From positions 1,922,001-1,986,000 of the forward strand of contig NZ_JBDJAF010000001.1 in the NCBI RefSeq assembly GCF_039652555.1: a DNA stretch of 64,000 bases. Direction: 5' to 3'. Position numbers and translations under genes: made by a program. Source of the stretch: Parafrigoribacterium mesophilum. Its GTDB lineage: Bacteria > Actinomycetota > Actinomycetes > Actinomycetales > Microbacteriaceae. Positions 62,131-64,000 of this stretch are shown piece by piece. Position 1 is the first letter of the stretch. Every line of letters starts with the position of its first letter. A model generated the notes under the pieces. The model had not been told where the DNA came from and searched no databases. It saw nothing but the letters and a program-made list of their open reading frames with translations.

Positions 62131-63114
62131 TCAGCCGGTGGCGAGGGCCCCGGAGGCGTTCGAGACCTGCTGGTCGGCGTCGTCCAGCGTGGCGTGGAAG
62201 AACGCCGCGATCTCGGCGCGCAGGGAATCGTCCAGCATGGCTACCGCGTGCAGTGTGCCCGGTTTGGTGACGAACGTGGTGTGCACACCGTGTTGGCGCA
62301 GTGCCGTCACCAGTTCTTCGCTCTGTTGCAGTGGGATGTACTCGTGCAGGGAGTGTGCGATGAAGAAGGGCGGATCCGTCGCATCCACCTGGTACACCGG
62401 CGACGCCGCCCGGGCCGCGGGGCAGGATGCGTAGCTCGCGCAGCCAAGGTACGCCAGCTGAACAGCCTGGAAGTCGGTGGTCGCCACTCCGGCGGCGGTG
62501 AGGTCGACCGGTCCGCTGAGGTCGGCCACCGCGGCGACGCGCGAGCCGACGTCCCAGGGGCCGGATCCCTCGGTGCCGAGCAGCGCCACGAGATTTCCGC
62601 CGGCGGATCCGCCGATCGCTCCGATCCGGCTCGGATCGATCCCGAAACGCGCCACCTGCGCCGGCTCGCGCAGCCACCGCACGGCAGCCCGCACATCCAC
62701 GATCTGCGCCGGGAAGCGGGCCGCCGGCACCAGGCGATAGTTCACCGACACCGTGACAAAGCCCTCGGATGCCAGCCAACGGCAGATGCCGACCCAGCTC
62801 TGGTTCGCCTTGTCGCCGCCCTTCCAACTGCCCCCGTGCACCCCGATGATGGCCGGACGGTGCGTGCCGGCGGCATCCGAGGGGAGGCACACGTCGAGCA
62901 GCAGGTCCTGTCCTCCGGCCGTTCCGTAACTGAGGTTGCTCACCGTTTTGACATCCGGATACACCAGCGCGTGCTGCTGCGCCGGGGCGGCGGCGGCCTT
63001 GACCGGTGCGGGCGGCGGGCCGGATGCGCACGCGCCGAGTACCAGGACGACACCGGCCGCGAGCATGCAGACGAGAGCGCGGACGCGCATGGTCTCTCGG
63101 GCCGGCCACAGCAT
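62131..63114 (-). CDS. Exported alpha/beta-hydrolase lipoprotein (esterase/BD-FAE-like)
   Basis: A 327-residue protein with a signal peptide and lipobox VLGAC (Cys29), then an alpha/beta-hydrolase domain: oxyanion loop GVHGGSWKGG, nucleophile Ser170 in GGSAGG, His289 (GTLHAV). The expected Asp loop (usually HGxxDxxVP) reads HSLHEYIP, so Glu258 may be the acid. Members cleave carboxyl esters, including polyesters and hemicellulose esters. Start ATG 63114 has GTGAGG ahead; ATG 63090 is possible. Convergent with the E2 gene. Confidence 0.85.
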   Translation of the reverse strand: MLWPARETMRVRALVCMLAAGVVLVLGACASGPPPAPVKAAAAPAQQHALVYPDVKTVSNLSYGTAGGQDLLLDVCLPSDAAGTHRPAIIGVHGGSWKGGDKANQSWVGICRWLASEGFVTVSVNYRLVPAARFPAQIVDVRAAVRWLREPAQVARFGIDPSRIGAIGGSAGGNLVALLGTEGSGPWDVGSRVAAVADLSGPVDLTAAGVATTDFQAVQLAYLGCASYASCPAARAASPVYQVDATDPPFFIAHSLHEYIPLQQSEELVTALRQHGVHTTFVTKPGTLHAVAMLDDSLRAEIAAFFHATLDDADQQVSNASGALATG

Positions 63115-63369
63115 GATTGCCTCACTTTAGTGTGAAACGGCGCCCGATAGGGTAACGTTGTTCAGTCGGCTCTAGACATCGCGCACGATCGCGAATGGGT
63201 TTGTAAGTCTTTCGGGCCGGTTCCTCGAGGTGCATCCACATGCACCGGCGTTGCTGAGGAAAATCACGTATGTGAAACGGTCCTGGCCAGAGACTGCCCG
63301 GGTTCCTTACAGCGGTGCGGCCACGTTGGTCGTGCGCTGCCATGCACTAAGAACAACCCGGAAAGATCC
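63115..63369 (+). other. Long structured leader before the helicase gene
   Basis: 255 bases between divergent genes. Notable is a hairpin GGTGCAT-CCAC-ATGCACC region (63229-63246) enclosed by TTCCTC (63220-63225) and GAGGAA (about 63255-63261), giving a nested stem. Long leaders are common for cold-induced RNA helicases. No known riboswitch was recognised. Confidence 0.4.
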
Positions 63370-64000
63370 ATGCCCTCCTTCAATAAGCCTGTCACCGGCC
63401 GCACCCATAAAAAGAGCGACCCGCGCGACTCACGCACCACTGCCGCGGGCAGCCGCAGTCCGGGACACCGCGGCTACCGTCCGGAGTCCGGCACCCCGGT
63501 CAAGAAGCGCTGGAGTGCGGATGACCGTGCCAAGCGCGCCGAAACCTCCCGCTCCGCGGGAAACGACTCCCGGCCCGACTGGCGCCCTTACGGCGACCGG
63601 CCGCAGCGCAGTGAGCGTCCCGCCTATGGCGACCGTTCGCACGGCGACCGCCCGTCGCACGGTGAGCGCGCCGGACGCACCGAGCGTCCGTCCTATGGTG
63701 ACCGTGCGAACCGCACCGAGCGCCCTTCTTACGGTGACCGTGCGAACCGCAGCGAGCGTCCGAGCTATCACGACCGCGCCCCGCGGACCGACCGCCCATC
63801 CTACGGCGACCGTGGCACCCGCACCGAGCGTCCCAGCTATGGCGATCGTGCTAGTCGTCCCGAGCGTCCCTCGTATAACGATCGTGCTCCGCGGACCGAC
63901 CGGCCAAGCTACGGTGACCGCACGGCGCGCACCGAGCGACCGAGCTACAACTCCGGCGCTGCGCGCACCGAGCGCCCCTCGTACGGCGACCGGGCAGGCC
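63370..64000 (+). CDS. Repeat-rich N terminus, probable DEAD-box RNA helicase (3' truncated by window)
   Basis: An open frame runs from ATG 63370 (GGAAAG ahead) to the window end without a stop. The first 75 residues are basic (PSFNKPVTGRTHKKSD; KKRWSADDRAKRAE), followed by at least nine 12-residue repeats close to RTERPSYGDRAN. Such Arg/Tyr/Asp-rich tracts precede DEAD/DEAH helicase domains in Microbacteriaceae-like proteins, as I recall, and resemble RNA-binding, condensate-forming regions. The helicase core would lie beyond the window, so the family call is inference; the repeat protein itself is directly visible. Confidence 0.65.
   Translation, partial: MPSFNKPVTGRTHKKSDPRDSRTTAAGSRSPGHRGYRPESGTPVKKRWSADDRAKRAETSRSAGNDSRPDWRPYGDRPQRSERPAYGDRSHGDRPSHGERAGRTERPSYGDRANRTERPSYGDRANRSERPSYHDRAPRTDRPSYGDRGTRTERPSYGDRASRPERPSYNDRAPRTDRPSYGDRTARTERPSYNSGAARTERPSYGDRAG

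Noticed and set aside
63600..63980. CRISPR-like periodic repeats near the right edge
   Set aside because: The 36-base period is continuous without unique spacers and encodes an in-frame 12-residue repeat, so it is coding.

Overview
The window is high-GC DNA with actinobacterial gene content: PurF/PurM/PurD, a DUF3073 protein, an Eis-type acetyltransferase, a TipA-type MerR regulator, a MocR/YczE pair, Tat- and lipobox-exported binding proteins, and many apparently leaderless genes. I infer a member of the Actinomycetota, most likely Microbacteriaceae. It is draft sequence: exactly 100 N lie at 55206-55305 inside an aldehyde dehydrogenase gene. No tRNA, rRNA, CRISPR array, complete insertion sequence or prophage was recognised.

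Layout. 1-3.3 kb: polar amino-acid ABC transporter (5' end cut by the window), a fumarylacetoacetase-family enzyme and a D-2-hydroxyacid dehydrogenase, probably one catabolic operon. 3.4-4.6 kb: purD. 4.8-9.2 kb: complete carbohydrate ABC importer. 9.3-11.2 kb: DrrAB-type exporter. 11.3-14.7 kb: small stress and acyltransferase genes, including an isochorismatase-fold protein lacking its catalytic Cys. 14.7-17.4 kb: purF-purM. 17.5-21.1 kb: DUF3073, a flavin monooxygenase-like protein and a KimA-like APC transporter. 21.3-34 kb: a metabolic island (racemase-like protein, GntR regulator, Fe3+/polyamine-type ABC importer, isopropylmalate/isocitrate dehydrogenase-like enzyme, Ldh2-family dehydrogenase fused to a monooxygenase-like tail, aconitase, MFS carrier, cupin). 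34-42.6 kb: regulators with visible operators (PadR-DUF4097, TPM protein, TipA-type MerR, two-component system, YczE). 42.6-47.4 kb: MocR regulator and a large RND transporter.

48-62 kb: a LacI-controlled catabolic operon (YcaC-like hydrolase, FAD aromatic monooxygenase, beta-hydroxyacid dehydrogenase, M24 peptidase-fold protein, aldehyde dehydrogenase, amidohydrolase), followed by a GntR/VOC pair divergent from a fused E1 and an E2 of a 2-oxoacid dehydrogenase complex. No E3 gene is present. These two halves look like one degradation route that I cannot match to a described pathway. The right edge holds an exported esterase-like lipoprotein and the repeat-rich start of what is probably a DEAD-box RNA helicase.

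The most notable non-gene signals are: a dispersed three-armed inverted-repeat family (four copies, one inside the aconitase gene); a 36-bp exact duplication of the tipA 3' end bracketing a DUF2277 gene; a TAnnnT-N6-start arrangement in front of about ten genes; and clear operator palindromes for five regulator families.
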